From: PALSA-129 sp963842505
GTDB taxonomy: Bacteria > Acidobacteriota > Terriglobia > Bryobacterales > Bryobacteraceae
Assembly (NCBI GenBank): GCA_963842505.1
Contig: CAWJGZ010000002.1
Span: 1,240,001 to 1,304,000 of the forward strand
Length of the DNA stretch: 64,000 bases
Direction: 5' to 3'
The notes under the pieces are model-generated. The model had not been told where the DNA came from. It saw only the letters and a program-made list of their open reading frames with translations, and made no database searches. The position numbers and the translations under genes were made by a program. Positions 1 to 8,605 of this stretch are shown here, in pieces. Every line of letters starts with the position of its first letter. The stretch's first letter is position 1.

Positions 1-19
1 GTTTCTTTAACTGGAAGAG

Positions 20-1195
20 GTGATCCGAAAGCACCACCCCTGCATTCACCTTCTCTACCTGTGCCTGGCCGGGCTCGCCCTCTCATGCGGTCATCCCCAG
101 AAGACTGACGGCCAGAAGCCCAGCGCGAACCGGTTCTCAGAGCCGACGCCTCGCGACCGGTATGCCGATGATGTTGGGCGGTTTCTGGCGGGATTACCGG
201 CGAAGCCCGGCAGCCCGTTCGCCGCTTTTCAGAAACGTGACGAATGGGTGAGGCACCGCCGCGAATTGGATCGCCGCTGGAGCGAGATTGAGGACAAATC
301 TCTTCCCGCAATGCGCGCGTTCCAGAAGCAGGAGATCAGCGGCACCTCCCTCACCAGTTCACCGGTGTTCTATCCATTCAGCGGTCCGGACGCGCTCATG
401 GTTACGATTTTCTTCCCGCAGAATCCCGTGTACGTGATGGTTGGGCTGGAGCCCGCTGGAACCTTGCCGACGACGAAACAAATTGTCCGGAAGAATCTGG
501 GGAAATATCTCGCCAGGGTCCAGACAACCATCAAATCGGAGCTGAGCCGCAGCTTTTTCATTACACGCCAGATGGACCGCCAGTTTCGGGGCCAAGTGAC
601 CGATGGGCTGTTCCTGCCGATCCTTCAGCTATTGGTTCGCACAAACCATACGATCCTCGGCTTTCGGTATGTACGACTGGACGATGCCGGGCAAATCATG
701 GAGCGGGCGGCCGATTACCAGGCACCGGGAAGAATCGGCAACAAGGGCGTGGAGATCGACTTCCAGACTGACAGCGACCAGTCCGTTCACAAACTCTTCT
801 ATTTCTCCGTGAACCTCTCCGACAACGGCCTGCGGGAGAACGGAGCCTTCGTGAGTTTCCTCACCAGCCTGAAGGGCACCACGACGTTCCTCAAAGCAAC
901 CTCGTACATGCTGCACAAGCAGGAGTTTTCGACGATCCGCGAGCGCATCTTGTCGAACAGCTTAGCGGTCCTGCAAGACGACTCCGGAATTCCGTACCAC
1001 TTCTTCACTACGGCGCGTTGGCGAGTTCAGTTGTACGGTGAATATGTCCGCCCCTATGGCAGCTTCCGCTGGCTTGAACAACCGGATCTGAGAAAAGCCT
1101 ACCTGACGTTGGCGCCGAAGCCGCTCGATTTCCGGATCGGCTACGGATACGGAAAAATCGCTTCAAACCTGCTGTTGGCCACAAGAAGAGACTGA
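20..1195 (+). CDS. Hypothetical secreted lipoprotein
   Basis: A 391-residue protein. The start is a GTG directly after a GGAAGAG ribosome-binding-like stretch. The N-terminus is a type II signal peptide: a basic Met-Ile-Arg-Lys start, a hydrophobic Leu-rich core and a lipobox Leu-Ala-Leu-Ser-Cys ending at about residue 23, so the mature protein is probably anchored to a membrane. Downstream comes a polar stretch and a Trp/Arg/Glu-rich helical part (about residues 65-105), then a mixed alpha/beta body with no motif I can assign. The next gene is on the same strand 83 bp away but looks functionally unrelated. I do not recognise the family. That it is a real secreted protein is well supported; its function is unknown. 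Confidence 0.75.
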   Translation: MIRKHHPCIHLLYLCLAGLALSCGHPQKTDGQKPSANRFSEPTPRDRYADDVGRFLAGLPAKPGSPFAAFQKRDEWVRHRRELDRRWSEIEDKSLPAMRAFQKQEISGTSLTSSPVFYPFSGPDALMVTIFFPQNPVYVMVGLEPAGTLPTTKQIVRKNLGKYLARVQTTIKSELSRSFFITRQMDRQFRGQVTDGLFLPILQLLVRTNHTILGFRYVRLDDAGQIMERAADYQAPGRIGNKGVEIDFQTDSDQSVHKLFYFSVNLSDNGLRENGAFVSFLTSLKGTTTFLKATSYMLHKQEFSTIRERILSNSLAVLQDDSGIPYHFFTTARWRVQLYGEYVRPYGSFRWLEQPDLRKAYLTLAPKPLDFRIGYGYGKIASNLLLATRRD

Positions 1196-1278
1196 CTCGC
1201 CTCGAAGCGACGCCTGTTCGATGCCAAGGCAATGCTCGCGGCAGGCTAACGGGATCCTGAACTTCACGCCGCGATACC

Positions 1279-2214
1279 ATGGCAGTTGACACGTTACCGC
1301 CGGTACGGAGGCTTGGCACGAAAACGTCTCGATCTGATGTGATTCTGATTACCGGTGCCTCTGGGCGGGTCGCCCGCCGCACCGCCGAATTGCTGGCGAG
1401 TGACGGATATCGTTTACGTCTGATGACCCGCAGCCCGCAGCGCGCGCCGAAACTGGCGGAGGCGGAGACGGTTCGCGGGGACTTTGCCGAGCCAGCAACC
1501 CTGAAAGATGCGTTCGCGGGAGTAAGCGCAGCACTCGTGGTTTCTGCATCCGGCGAGCCGGGCGAGCGTGCACGGCTGCACAAAAACGCCTTTCAGGCCG
1601 CTGCGCGGGCGCGTGTAGGCCACGTCGTCTATCTGTCTCTACAGGGGGCCGCTCCGGACTCGAAGTATCCCTTCTCCCGCGATCATTATCTGAGCGAACA
1701 ATACCTTTTCGCGGCAGGCCTCCCGTGCACGGTGCTCCGTAACGCCTTCTACATCGACATGTTCCTTGAGAAATTCGACGCCGAGGGCGTGGTTTGCGGG
1801 CCGGCGCGGCAGGGATGCGGGGCTTTCGTTTCCCGAGGGGATGCCGCCCGGACGGCGGCCGCCGTACTGCGGAGACGGCCCGGCGGCATTTACGATGTGA
1901 CCGGGCCCGAAGCGCTGAGCGTTGCCGAAATTGCCAGGCGGCTGTCCACGCTCGCCGGCCGGCAGCTTCGATATGAAGATGAGTCCGCAGATGCGGCGCG
2001 GGAACGGTTGAGCAGATTGGAACCGTTGGCGTGGCGGGTGGATTTATCCGTTGGTTGGTTCGAGGCGATCGCGGCAGGCGAACTGAAGCGCACAAGCGAC
2101 ACGGTCCTCCGTTTCACCGGAACGGCACCGCTGACACTCGAAGATTATTTTCGAGGGTTTCCGGACTCACTTCGTGCTTTGCATCCGGGCCAAGATCGGA
2201 CCTCGGCCAGCTGA
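1279..2214 (+). CDS. NAD(P)H-binding NmrA/SDR-like protein
   Basis: An atypical short-chain dehydrogenase of the NmrA / NAD(P)H-binding type. The Rossmann glycine motif Ile-Thr-Gly-Ala-Ser-Gly-Arg-Val lies near residue 24, followed by a second strand ending in Leu-Met-Thr-Arg-Ser. A conserved-looking Val-Tyr-Leu-Ser-Leu-Gln-Gly segment and a Leu-Arg-Asn-Ala-Phe-Tyr segment follow, as in NmrA/QOR2 relatives. No catalytic Tyr-x-x-x-Lys is obvious, consistent with a redox-sensing or quinone-reductase-like role rather than a classical dehydrogenase. The ATG at 1279 adds about 20 non-family residues before the Rossmann fold; a GTG at 1339 is a plausible alternative start. Substrate unknown. Confidence 0.8.
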   Translation: MAVDTLPPVRRLGTKTSRSDVILITGASGRVARRTAELLASDGYRLRLMTRSPQRAPKLAEAETVRGDFAEPATLKDAFAGVSAALVVSASGEPGERARLHKNAFQAAARARVGHVVYLSLQGAAPDSKYPFSRDHYLSEQYLFAAGLPCTVLRNAFYIDMFLEKFDAEGVVCGPARQGCGAFVSRGDAARTAAAVLRRRPGGIYDVTGPEALSVAEIARRLSTLAGRQLRYEDESADAARERLSRLEPLAWRVDLSVGWFEAIAAGELKRTSDTVLRFTGTAPLTLEDYFRGFPDSLRALHPGQDRTSAS

Positions 2215-2379
2215 TGACGATCCATTTCGTCGGACAGGCTCATCAGATCATCGCGCAACCTTTTTGCGATTTCGTGGTTTGATTGAACAAAGAGGACTAT
2301 TGCGTGTTTACGGCACTTTGGGCCGCGCTCTGGCTGCTGCCCGCAGGTTGGACGGCGCCGGGAGGAGAATGATGAAAGA

Positions 2380-2718
2380 ATGAGTGACACATACGTTTAC
2401 GTGCGAGATCTTCGCCAACAAGCGAAAGTCCCGGAAAACGGCATACTGAGTCAGACCCTGCAGAACGACGACAGAACGAAGGTGATTCTGTTCGGCTTTG
2501 CACCCGGGCAAGAGCTTTCCGCGCATACCGCGCCTTTCCCGGCCATGCTGACGTTTTTAAAAGGAAATGCCCTGCTGAAGCTCGGCAGCGAGGAACAACA
2601 GGCGACCGCAGGCACTTTCGTCTACATGCACCCAAACCTGGAGCACGGGATCAAAGCGCAAGATGAAGTTGTCATGCTGCTTACGATGATCAAGAACACT
2701 CCGGCCAGATCGGTTTGA
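2380..2718 (+). CDS. Small cupin-domain protein
   Basis: A 112-residue single-domain cupin. A GGAGGAG sequence at 2361-2367 lies about 12 bases before the ATG. The first cupin motif is degenerate: Gly-Gln-Glu-Leu-Ser-Ala-His, then Thr-Ala-Pro-Phe-Pro-Ala instead of the usual second His and Glu. The second motif is better kept (Met-His-Pro-Asn-Leu-Glu-His). Metal binding may therefore be weak or altered. Cupins of this size bind small ligands or act as simple oxygenases or isomerases, but nothing here fixes a substrate. It is downstream of the NAD(P)-binding gene by 165 bp and may or may not share its transcript. Confidence 0.8.
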   Translation: MSDTYVYVRDLRQQAKVPENGILSQTLQNDDRTKVILFGFAPGQELSAHTAPFPAMLTFLKGNALLKLGSEEQQATAGTFVYMHPNLEHGIKAQDEVVMLLTMIKNTPARSV

Positions 2719-2838
2719 ACGCAGGGGAACAGCCGCCGATCAGGGCCGCTCTCACCAACCATGATCCCCCAATTCTGGGCATAGTTATCACCCCGTTCGT
2801 TTCACCCCCCTCTCGGCCCAACCGGCATCCGCGTGGAG

Positions 2839-3975
2839 CTACTGGACGCGGCCCGGCGCAGCGGCTTGGGGAGGAGGCGCCTTAAGCATCAAGGGGTCGT
2901 GCGCGCCTGGAGTGGGCGCCGTCATGAGCTTCACGAACATCTCCGCAAACTTCGGCATGTTCACGTCCATCTGGGCATGGACCAACTGAACATCCCAAGC
3001 CGGTTTGACACCATCGGACCAGATCAGCGTGTCGCCATATCCGGCGCCCCGATCGAGGTTCACATCCATGTAGACCTGACGTTCGGCGGTGATCAGGCTG
3101 GGGTCGAGCCAGGCCGCCGCCGCCAATTCATCCCACAGGTAACTGCGGCCGGGGTGCGAATAGCGGGCCAGGTATTGCGCCACCGGCGTCTGAACCTGGG
3201 AGATCTCTTTCATCATCTGCTCGCTGAGCTGCGTCTTCACCGACACGTCGACGGTGGTGCAGACGATCGACGGCCAATGAGCGCGCAGTACGATGTGGCT
3301 GGCTTCGGGGTCGAACCAAAGATTGAACTCGTGCCGCGGATTGGTGGCAAACTCCGGATTGTCGGTTTGCGGATTCAAGCTGCCACCCATTAAGACAAGC
3401 CCCTTGGACAACTCGGCGAACCGCGGGTCAATGCTGAGAGCCAGCGCCAGGTTGGTCAGGGGGCCACCTTCATAGATCGTCACCTCATGCGGGTGTTCCC
3501 GAACCATCCGCACCAGGAAATGCGCGGCGCCCTCGGTGAGTGCCTTGGTCTTGGGATTGCCTTCCCGCAGCGGCGGCACTTCATAGGGGCCGTGACTGGT
3601 GGGGCGCTTGGTCCATGCGCCCATGTAAACGATGTTTCCGTAAAGTTGCTGCCAGAGCTCGGTTTCCTGCTGCGTCCGAACCAATGGGAACGAGGCGCCG
3701 GGGACTACCGGCACATCGGTCCGGCCGACCAGTTCGAGGAGACGCAACGCGTGGGCGACTTCTTCATCGCGCCAGGCGTCGCCGGTGACCACGGTAATCC
3801 CCAGAACGTTCGCTTGGGGAGATTGCAGCAGCAGCAGGATGGACATCATGTCCGTCCCGCCGGGTCCGGCCGCGTCCTGGTCGATGACGATGTAGCGCTT
3901 TTCCTGCGCGAACAGGCTCCCGGCCAGGAGGAGGGCGGCGATGCCAATCAGGATTTTGTTTCGCATGTGACTCAT
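2839..3975 (-). CDS. Secreted inosine/uridine-preferring nucleoside hydrolase
   Basis: A nucleoside hydrolase (IunH family), which cleaves the N-glycosidic bond of ribonucleosides to ribose and base. The family Asp motif near the N-terminus is present (Ile-Asp-Gln-Asp-Ala-Ala-Gly-Pro-Gly-Gly-Thr-Asp), as is the later Tyr-Glu-Gly-Gly-Pro-Leu-Thr-Asn-Leu-Ala-Leu-Ala segment. The start at 3975 was chosen because GGGAG lies 4 bases before it; an upstream ATG at 3990 has no such signal. A signal peptide (Arg-Asn-Lys then a hydrophobic core ending Leu-Phe-Ala-Gln) indicates export, so nucleosides would be salvaged outside the cytoplasm. Upstream lies the remnant of a sugar-permease gene that could once have imported the ribose. 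Confidence 0.9.
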   Translation of the reverse strand: MSHMRNKILIGIAALLLAGSLFAQEKRYIVIDQDAAGPGGTDMMSILLLLQSPQANVLGITVVTGDAWRDEEVAHALRLLELVGRTDVPVVPGASFPLVRTQQETELWQQLYGNIVYMGAWTKRPTSHGPYEVPPLREGNPKTKALTEGAAHFLVRMVREHPHEVTIYEGGPLTNLALALSIDPRFAELSKGLVLMGGSLNPQTDNPEFATNPRHEFNLWFDPEASHIVLRAHWPSIVCTTVDVSVKTQLSEQMMKEISQVQTPVAQYLARYSHPGRSYLWDELAAAAWLDPSLITAERQVYMDVNLDRGAGYGDTLIWSDGVKPAWDVQLVHAQMDVNMPKFAEMFVKLMTAPTPGAHDPLMLKAPPPQAAAPGRVQ

Positions 3976-4046
3976 AGTTCTCCCAATCAAGCGTTATACG
4001 CGAGTGCGATGACGCCGATGGCGGCAATATAGCAGACAAACATCGA

Positions 4047-4340
4047 TCACGGGAATGTCCAGACCCGGCGGTCGGCGGCCACAGAATTCAAGCAACCTCC
4101 GCAGCCCCACCACGCGCCTCCAAAAATGCCAAACAGATGATTGCGCGCTGCGACTTTCGGGTTACCTGAAAACGACGCTGGCTCACCCGCCAGCGGATGC
4201 TTCATGAAGTAAATATTCAACCCGAAACAGCAGGCCAGCGCGCCGAGCGCGAACAGGACTGCCAGGGCGTACAGCGTCGGAAATCCTGTTAAGCAAAAAG
4301 AGACAGCAAGACAAGAGACCCCGGGAGCAACATCGGGGCC
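4047..4340 (-). pseudogene. Remnant of a GRP/RhaT-like sugar transporter (C-terminal part)
   Basis: No gene start is present, but one minus-strand frame stays open for about 95 codons to a TGA at 4047-4049 and reads like a membrane protein. It has a hydrophobic helix (Tyr-Ala-Leu-Ala-Val-Leu-Phe-Ala-Leu-Gly-Ala-Leu-Ala-Cys-Cys), then Asn-Ile-Tyr-Phe-Met-Lys-His-Pro-Leu-Ala-Gly-Glu-Pro and Asn-His-Leu-Phe-Gly-Ile-Phe-Gly-Gly followed by Trp-Trp-Gly. This pattern resembles drug/metabolite-superfamily sugar transporters of the GRP/RhaT type. The N-terminal helices and the last helices are missing. It lies between the nucleoside hydrolase and the M20 gene, so it may be a lost ribose uptake partner. 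Family assignment is from memory of the motif pattern. Confidence 0.55.
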
Positions 4341-4345
4341 GCTTG

Positions 4346-5767
4346 CTAGCGAGATCCCGATTCGCGGTAGTTCAGCGGGGGCTTTGAGCCGGGGGTGATG
4401 TGGGTGGTCCAGGTGCGGCCGGCCTTACGCGCCTCAAACGAAGCCTTGGCGGCGTCGATGGCGTGGGCATCCTGAAGAAGATCCACGACGGAAAGCGCGA
4501 GCGTGCGCGCGGCTACCAGCATTCCCTTTCGCCCGATGCTCATGCCGGCCTGCGCCGTGGCCTGCCAGGAATGAGCCGCCGTACCGGGCACGTAGGTGGC
4601 CGCCACAAATGAGAGTGTGGGCACGTTCCAGCTCACATCGCCGACGTCGGTCGATGCGCTGTCTGTTCCCTCCTCCGCATCGGCCAGAACCTGATTCGGA
4701 CCGGGCCGGCTTTTCCCGGCTGGGAGACTTTTCTGGATCTCGTCAGCGAACTTCCGCTCCTCGGCGCTGTATTCATAGCCGCCGGCCTTGCGCATGTTGC
4801 GACCCACCAGCGCGCCCAGCGCGTCGTTCGGCAGTGTATTGGAGTAGTTGGTAGACTGCTCCACTTCCAGGCGGGTATCGGTGGCCAGAGCGCCGGCCTG
4901 CGCGCACTTGAGAATCCGCTGCCAGATGCCTTCAAGCGTCGTCATGTCTGGATGCCGCGCCTGCAAGGTCACTTCGGAAAATGCCGGCACTATATTCGGT
5001 GCGCTGCCGCCGTTGGAAATGATGTAATGCATGCGCGTTTCCTGCGGCACATGCTCACGCAGGATTTCGACGGCATGCAGCATCAGCAGCGCGCCATCAA
5101 GCGCCGACCGGCCCTTCTCCGGCGCCGCGGCGGCATGGGAGGCGATGCCATAAAACTTAAATTTGGCGCCGTTGTTGGCCAGGCAGGAATGCAGGTTGAC
5201 AAGGTTGGCGTCGCTGGGGTGCCACGTGAGCACCACATCCACGTCGCGGAACAGGCCGGCGTTGATCATGTAGATCTTGCCCCCGCCGCCTTCTTCGGCC
5301 GGCGTGCCGTAAAAGCGGATGGTTCCCTTCAAACCGCGCGCCTGCATTTCTTCTTTAGCGGCGACGGCCGCTAGAGCGGCGCCGCTGCCCAGGAGGTTGT
5401 GGCCGCAGCCATGCCCCGGTGCACTGGCCACGACCGGCTCCTGAATAGGCACGTCTTTCTGCGAGAGTCCCGGGAGGGCGTCAAACTCGCCGAGTATCCC
5501 GATCACCGGTTTACCGCTGCCCCAGGAGGCCGTGAAGGCGGTGGGCATCCCGGCGACGGCATCGGCAATGGTGAACCCGTTGGCGCGCAACTCGTCGCGT
5601 AGCAGCGCGGAGGATGTCTGTTCGTGGAAGCCGAGCTCGGGTGACTCCCAGATCTGTCGTGAAATGGCGCCGAAGCGTTCGGCGTGAGCAGCCACGCGCG
5701 CGAGGACGGTGTCGTCAGCCCCGCACGCCAAGGGGAGAAAACCTAATAGGAGGAAAAGAGGGCGCAT
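4346..5767 (-). CDS. M20-family amidohydrolase (AbgB-like), exported
   Basis: A 473-residue metallo-amidohydrolase of peptidase family M20, closest in pattern to aminobenzoyl-glutamate utilization protein B and related amidases that split N-acyl amino acids. Visible features are Gly-Glu-Phe-Asp-Ala-Leu-Pro-Gly, the zinc-ligand segment Gly-His-Gly-Cys-Gly-His-Asn-Leu, Gly-Thr-Pro-Ala-Glu-Glu-Gly-Gly-Gly-Gly-Lys (catalytic and ligand Glu pair), and the dimerisation-domain segment Gly-Ile-Ala-Ser-His-Ala-Ala. An N-terminal signal peptide ends around Leu-Ala-Cys-Gly, which could be a lipobox, so the enzyme likely acts in the periplasm. The stop at 4346-4348 directly abuts the transporter remnant. 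Substrate is not determinable from sequence. Confidence 0.9.
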   Translation of the reverse strand: MRPLFLLLGFLPLACGADDTVLARVAAHAERFGAISRQIWESPELGFHEQTSSALLRDELRANGFTIADAVAGMPTAFTASWGSGKPVIGILGEFDALPGLSQKDVPIQEPVVASAPGHGCGHNLLGSGAALAAVAAKEEMQARGLKGTIRFYGTPAEEGGGGKIYMINAGLFRDVDVVLTWHPSDANLVNLHSCLANNGAKFKFYGIASHAAAAPEKGRSALDGALLMLHAVEILREHVPQETRMHYIISNGGSAPNIVPAFSEVTLQARHPDMTTLEGIWQRILKCAQAGALATDTRLEVEQSTNYSNTLPNDALGALVGRNMRKAGGYEYSAEERKFADEIQKSLPAGKSRPGPNQVLADAEEGTDSASTDVGDVSWNVPTLSFVAATYVPGTAAHSWQATAQAGMSIGRKGMLVAARTLALSVVDLLQDAHAIDAAKASFEARKAGRTWTTHITPGSKPPLNYRESGSR

Positions 5768-5871
5768 GTCGATATTTTACATCGTTGCACCAATCACGCT
5801 GCCCCGGCGCTCCAGGTAAAACCGGTATGACGCTCTCAACCGCTTATTCGGAAGGCGGGTACGATTACGTG

Positions 5872-7086
5872 TCATCTTGAGAGATCGCTAGCACCGGGAT
5901 TTGAATACACGTTCTCGCGCGTGAGCCGCCGGCGCGGCGCGCCGCGTTTGCTCATCAGAACTTGATAAATGCTGCTGAAACCGTTCTCGAAACTCAACGC
6001 GGAAGCGGCCAGCCAGATGCGCCATGCGCGGAAGGTCGGCTCATCCACAAGCCGCAGCGCCGCGTCGCGATTCGCCGTCAGACGCTGCTGCCACGCACGG
6101 CAGGTGAGCGCGTAATGCGGCCGCAGGTTTTCGACGTCAAGCACTTCGAAGCCACTGTCCTCGGCCGCGCGGATCATTTCCCAAAGGTGGATGAGCTGGC
6201 CACCCGGAAAGATCTGACGTCGCACGAACAGGCTGGCCGCATCATCCTGGACGCCCTGAGGGCGTGCAATCGCGTGGTTGAAAAAAAGTCCGTTCGGGGC
6301 AAGCAAGTCCGCCATCTTGCGGAAGTACTCGCGCGCGCGGCGCCGGCCCACGTGTTCGAACATGCCGATGGAAGCGATTTTGTCATAGCAGCCGTCAAGA
6401 TCCCGATAGTTGCCCTCGATAACACGCGCGCTGCCGTCCAGGCTGGCGACGGCGTGGGTGTATTGGGCGCGGCTCAGGGTGCATCCTGTAGCCTCGGCGC
6501 CATACTGAACGGCGGCGTGTCCGATCAGCGCGCCCCAACCGCATCCCACGTCCAGAAATCGCTCACCGCGCTGAAGGTCCAGTTTGCGGCAGATATGGTC
6601 CAGTTTGGCAACCTGCGCCTCTTCCAGCGTCATGGCCGGTGAGCGAAAATACGCGCAGGAATAAACCATGCGCGGATCCAAAAACAGCCGGTAGAATTCA
6701 TTGGAGCGATCGTAATGAAAGCGGATGTTGCGCACAGTCTGAGTCGCGGTCTGGAATCCGTTTTCGAGCACCGCCGCGCAGCGTGCCATGACGCCGAAGA
6801 GATGCTTTCGCAAACTACTCGTGGGCTGCCAACTCTTAAAGCGTATGGCTGATTCGAGATCGCCGTTTACGTCGAACTTTCCTTGAACGAACGCGACTGC
6901 CGCGGAATAGGCATCGGTGGCCAGCAGATATTGGAAGGCTTCGCTGCTGGGAACGCAGAACGTAAAACGGGGAATTCCATCCCCGGAACGCCGCTCGGAT
7001 CCATCCGGGAAGATGACGCTCCAAGCCGGCTCGGAAGAACCCGCCGGATCCATCCGTCGATCCGGCTCACATAATTCAAGCCGCAT
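5872..7086 (-). CDS. Cyclopropane-fatty-acyl-phospholipid synthase family methyltransferase
   Basis: A SAM-dependent methyltransferase of the CFA synthase family, which adds a methylene group to unsaturated acyl chains of membrane phospholipids. The SAM motif reads Arg-Phe-Leu-Asp-Val-Gly-Cys-Gly-Trp-Gly-Ala-Leu, and the family segments Tyr-Ser-Cys-Ala-Tyr-Phe and Ile-Gly-Met-Phe-Glu-His-Val-Gly are present. The product from the ATG at 7086 is 404 residues. The frame stays open to 7155, but those codons overlap the sequence duplicated by the neighbouring insertion element, so the shorter start is preferred. An AGGG lies about 10 bases upstream. The insertion sequence ends 68 bp before this start and may have removed or replaced the promoter. 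Confidence 0.88.
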   Translation of the reverse strand: MRLELCEPDRRMDPAGSSEPAWSVIFPDGSERRSGDGIPRFTFCVPSSEAFQYLLATDAYSAAVAFVQGKFDVNGDLESAIRFKSWQPTSSLRKHLFGVMARCAAVLENGFQTATQTVRNIRFHYDRSNEFYRLFLDPRMVYSCAYFRSPAMTLEEAQVAKLDHICRKLDLQRGERFLDVGCGWGALIGHAAVQYGAEATGCTLSRAQYTHAVASLDGSARVIEGNYRDLDGCYDKIASIGMFEHVGRRRAREYFRKMADLLAPNGLFFNHAIARPQGVQDDAASLFVRRQIFPGGQLIHLWEMIRAAEDSGFEVLDVENLRPHYALTCRAWQQRLTANRDAALRLVDEPTFRAWRIWLAASALSFENGFSSIYQVLMSKRGAPRRRLTRENVYSNPGASDLSR

Positions 7087-7137
7087 GACGAAAACACCCT
7101 CATCCCAAGTAATAGAGCAGCCGAACGACGGAATCAA

Positions 7138-7154
7138 GCCCGTTCTTTGAGCCA
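7138..7154 (+). repeat. Target-site duplication, left copy (17 bp)
   Basis: gcccgttctttgagcca here is repeated exactly at 8682-8698. The two copies directly flank the TGTCG termini of the insertion sequence, as a target duplication would. The base before each copy is also A, so the shared string is 18 bp, but that A at 8681 is needed to complete the right terminal TGTCG. Confidence 0.85.
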
Positions 7155-7228
7155 TGTCGCTAGTATGTGAGTTGTCCGGTCGAGTTCACACGTGATCTGT
7201 CCGCTTGAGCCGGGGCGGGTGATGCTGG

Positions 7229-8605
7229 GTGGTGGACGAAACCCAGCAGTACTCCGCTGCCGAGTTGGAGCGGATGATGAAAGTTCAAGACGTGTTGTTG
7301 AAGGCAATGGCGAAGAAGATCACTTGGTGGGCGGCGGCAGAAATCATCGGGGTGACGGATCGGACCATGCGCCGGTGGCGGGGGCGACTGGAGAGGGATG
7401 GCTATACCGGCTTGGCCGACCGGCGCAGGGGGAAGCCGAGCGCGCAGCGTATTCCTCTGGCAACCGTAGAGAAGGTGCTGGGGCTCTACAAAGAAACCTA
7501 CTACGACCTGAACATCCGGCACTTCCACGAAAAGCTGCAGGCGGAACACGCGATCCAGTTGAGCTACACCTGGGTACAGAAAGCGCTGCAAGGAGCCGGC
7601 TTGGTGGCCAAACGGCACAAGCGGGGGCCGCACCGGCGGAGGCGGCCGCGACGGCCGTTGCCTGGGATGCTGCTGCACATCGACGGCAGCAAGCATCGCT
7701 GGCTGAACGACGATCGCTGGTATGACCTGATCGTGATTCTGGACGACGCCACCAGTGAGATCTACTACGCGCAGTTGGTGGAGGAGGAATCGACGCGGAC
7801 GGTGATGGCCGGCTTGCGCGAGGTGATCGAAAAGCAGGGCCTGTTCTGCGCCTTGTACAGCGACCGGGGGAGTCACTTTTTCGTCACGGTGAAGGAAGGG
7901 GAAAAGGTGGATAAGCACCGTCTGACACAGGTTGGGCGGGCGATGAAGGAGTTGGGAGTGCAGATGATCGCGGCCTATTCGCCGCAGGCGCGGGGGCGGT
8001 CGGAGCGCAGTTTTGGGACTTGGCAAGGGCGCTTGCCGCAGGAACTCCGACTGGCAGGGATCACCACCGCAGAGGGCGCCAATGTTTTTCTGCGGGAACG
8101 GTACATCGGGGAGTTTAACGGCAAGTTCCAAGTGCCGGCGGCGGAGAAAGGCACGGCGTTTCGGCGCACCAGCCGGACCGACCTGAACTGGATCTTCACG
8201 GTGCAAACTGAGCGCGTGGTGGAAAAGGACAACACCGTGGCAGTCAGAGACCGGTGGTGGCAGATCAACAAAACACGATTCCGCAACAGCCTGGCGGGAA
8301 GCACGGTAACGATCCACGAACACCTGGATGGAACCGTTTCGATCCGCTACGGCCCTCACGTAGTGGGCCGCTATAGCCCCACGGGAGAAAAGCTGGTCAG
8401 CGCGACACCCAAAGAGCGCCGTGGAAAAGGCGGGAGTGTGGAAGCCGGCGAAAACCAAAAGCAGGTTTCCACCGGCTTCCACACTCCCTTGGAAATCCCG
8501 CAACAGACGCGGGATTCCCCCTTTCCCACCGCGCCGACTACGGCTTCTGTTTTGAGCAAAACCAAAGCAAAGGCCAAACCCAAAAGCCACAAGGCGGCGG
8601 CCTAA
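7229..8605 (+). CDS. ISNCY/IS1202-like DDE transposase
   Basis: A 458-residue transposase. The N-terminal helix-turn-helix region (about residues 8-65) includes Trp-Trp-Ala-Ala-Ala-Glu-Ile-Ile-Gly-Val-Thr-Asp-Arg-Thr-Met-Arg-Arg-Trp. An integrase-type DDE core follows: Asp in His-Ile-Asp-Gly-Ser-Lys-His, Asp in Tyr-Ser-Asp-Arg-Gly-Ser-His, and Glu in Arg-Gly-Arg-Ser-Glu-Arg-Ser-Phe. The C-terminal part is beta-rich with a basic Lys/Ala/Pro tail. All three acidic residues are present and the frame is unbroken, so the element could be active. The GTG at 7229 is the first usable start; a second GTG follows at once. The C-terminal coding region contains a long perfect inverted repeat (8432-8488). 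Confidence 0.93.
   Translation: MVDETQQYSAAELERMMKVQDVLLKAMAKKITWWAAAEIIGVTDRTMRRWRGRLERDGYTGLADRRRGKPSAQRIPLATVEKVLGLYKETYYDLNIRHFHEKLQAEHAIQLSYTWVQKALQGAGLVAKRHKRGPHRRRRPRRPLPGMLLHIDGSKHRWLNDDRWYDLIVILDDATSEIYYAQLVEEESTRTVMAGLREVIEKQGLFCALYSDRGSHFFVTVKEGEKVDKHRLTQVGRAMKELGVQMIAAYSPQARGRSERSFGTWQGRLPQELRLAGITTAEGANVFLRERYIGEFNGKFQVPAAEKGTAFRRTSRTDLNWIFTVQTERVVEKDNTVAVRDRWWQINKTRFRNSLAGSTVTIHEHLDGTVSIRYGPHVVGRYSPTGEKLVSATPKERRGKGGSVEAGENQKQVSTGFHTPLEIPQQTRDSPFPTAPTTASVLSKTKAKAKPKSHKAAA
8432..8488. repeat. 17-bp perfect inverted repeat inside the transposase gene
   Basis: gggagtgtggaagccgg at 8432-8448 is exactly complementary to ccggcttccacactccc at 8472-8488, with a 23-base loop. It lies in the poorly conserved C-terminal tail of the transposase. 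In RNA it would be a strong hairpin before the end of the frame. It could limit transposase expression or be an inserted repeat unit. Confidence 0.85.

Noticed and set aside
2145..2390. A minus-strand frame with a helical stretch (Asn-His-Glu-Ile-Ala-Lys-Arg-Leu-Arg-Asp-Asp-Leu)
   Set aside because: It overlaps the end of the NAD(P)-binding gene and the start of the cupin gene. It has no ribosome-binding site, and I recognise no family; a short remnant is possible but not supportable.
6836..7155. Upstream in-frame extension of the CFA synthase to 7155
   Set aside because: The extra codons run into the 17-bp target duplication and lack a ribosome-binding site; the shorter start at 7086 is preferred.
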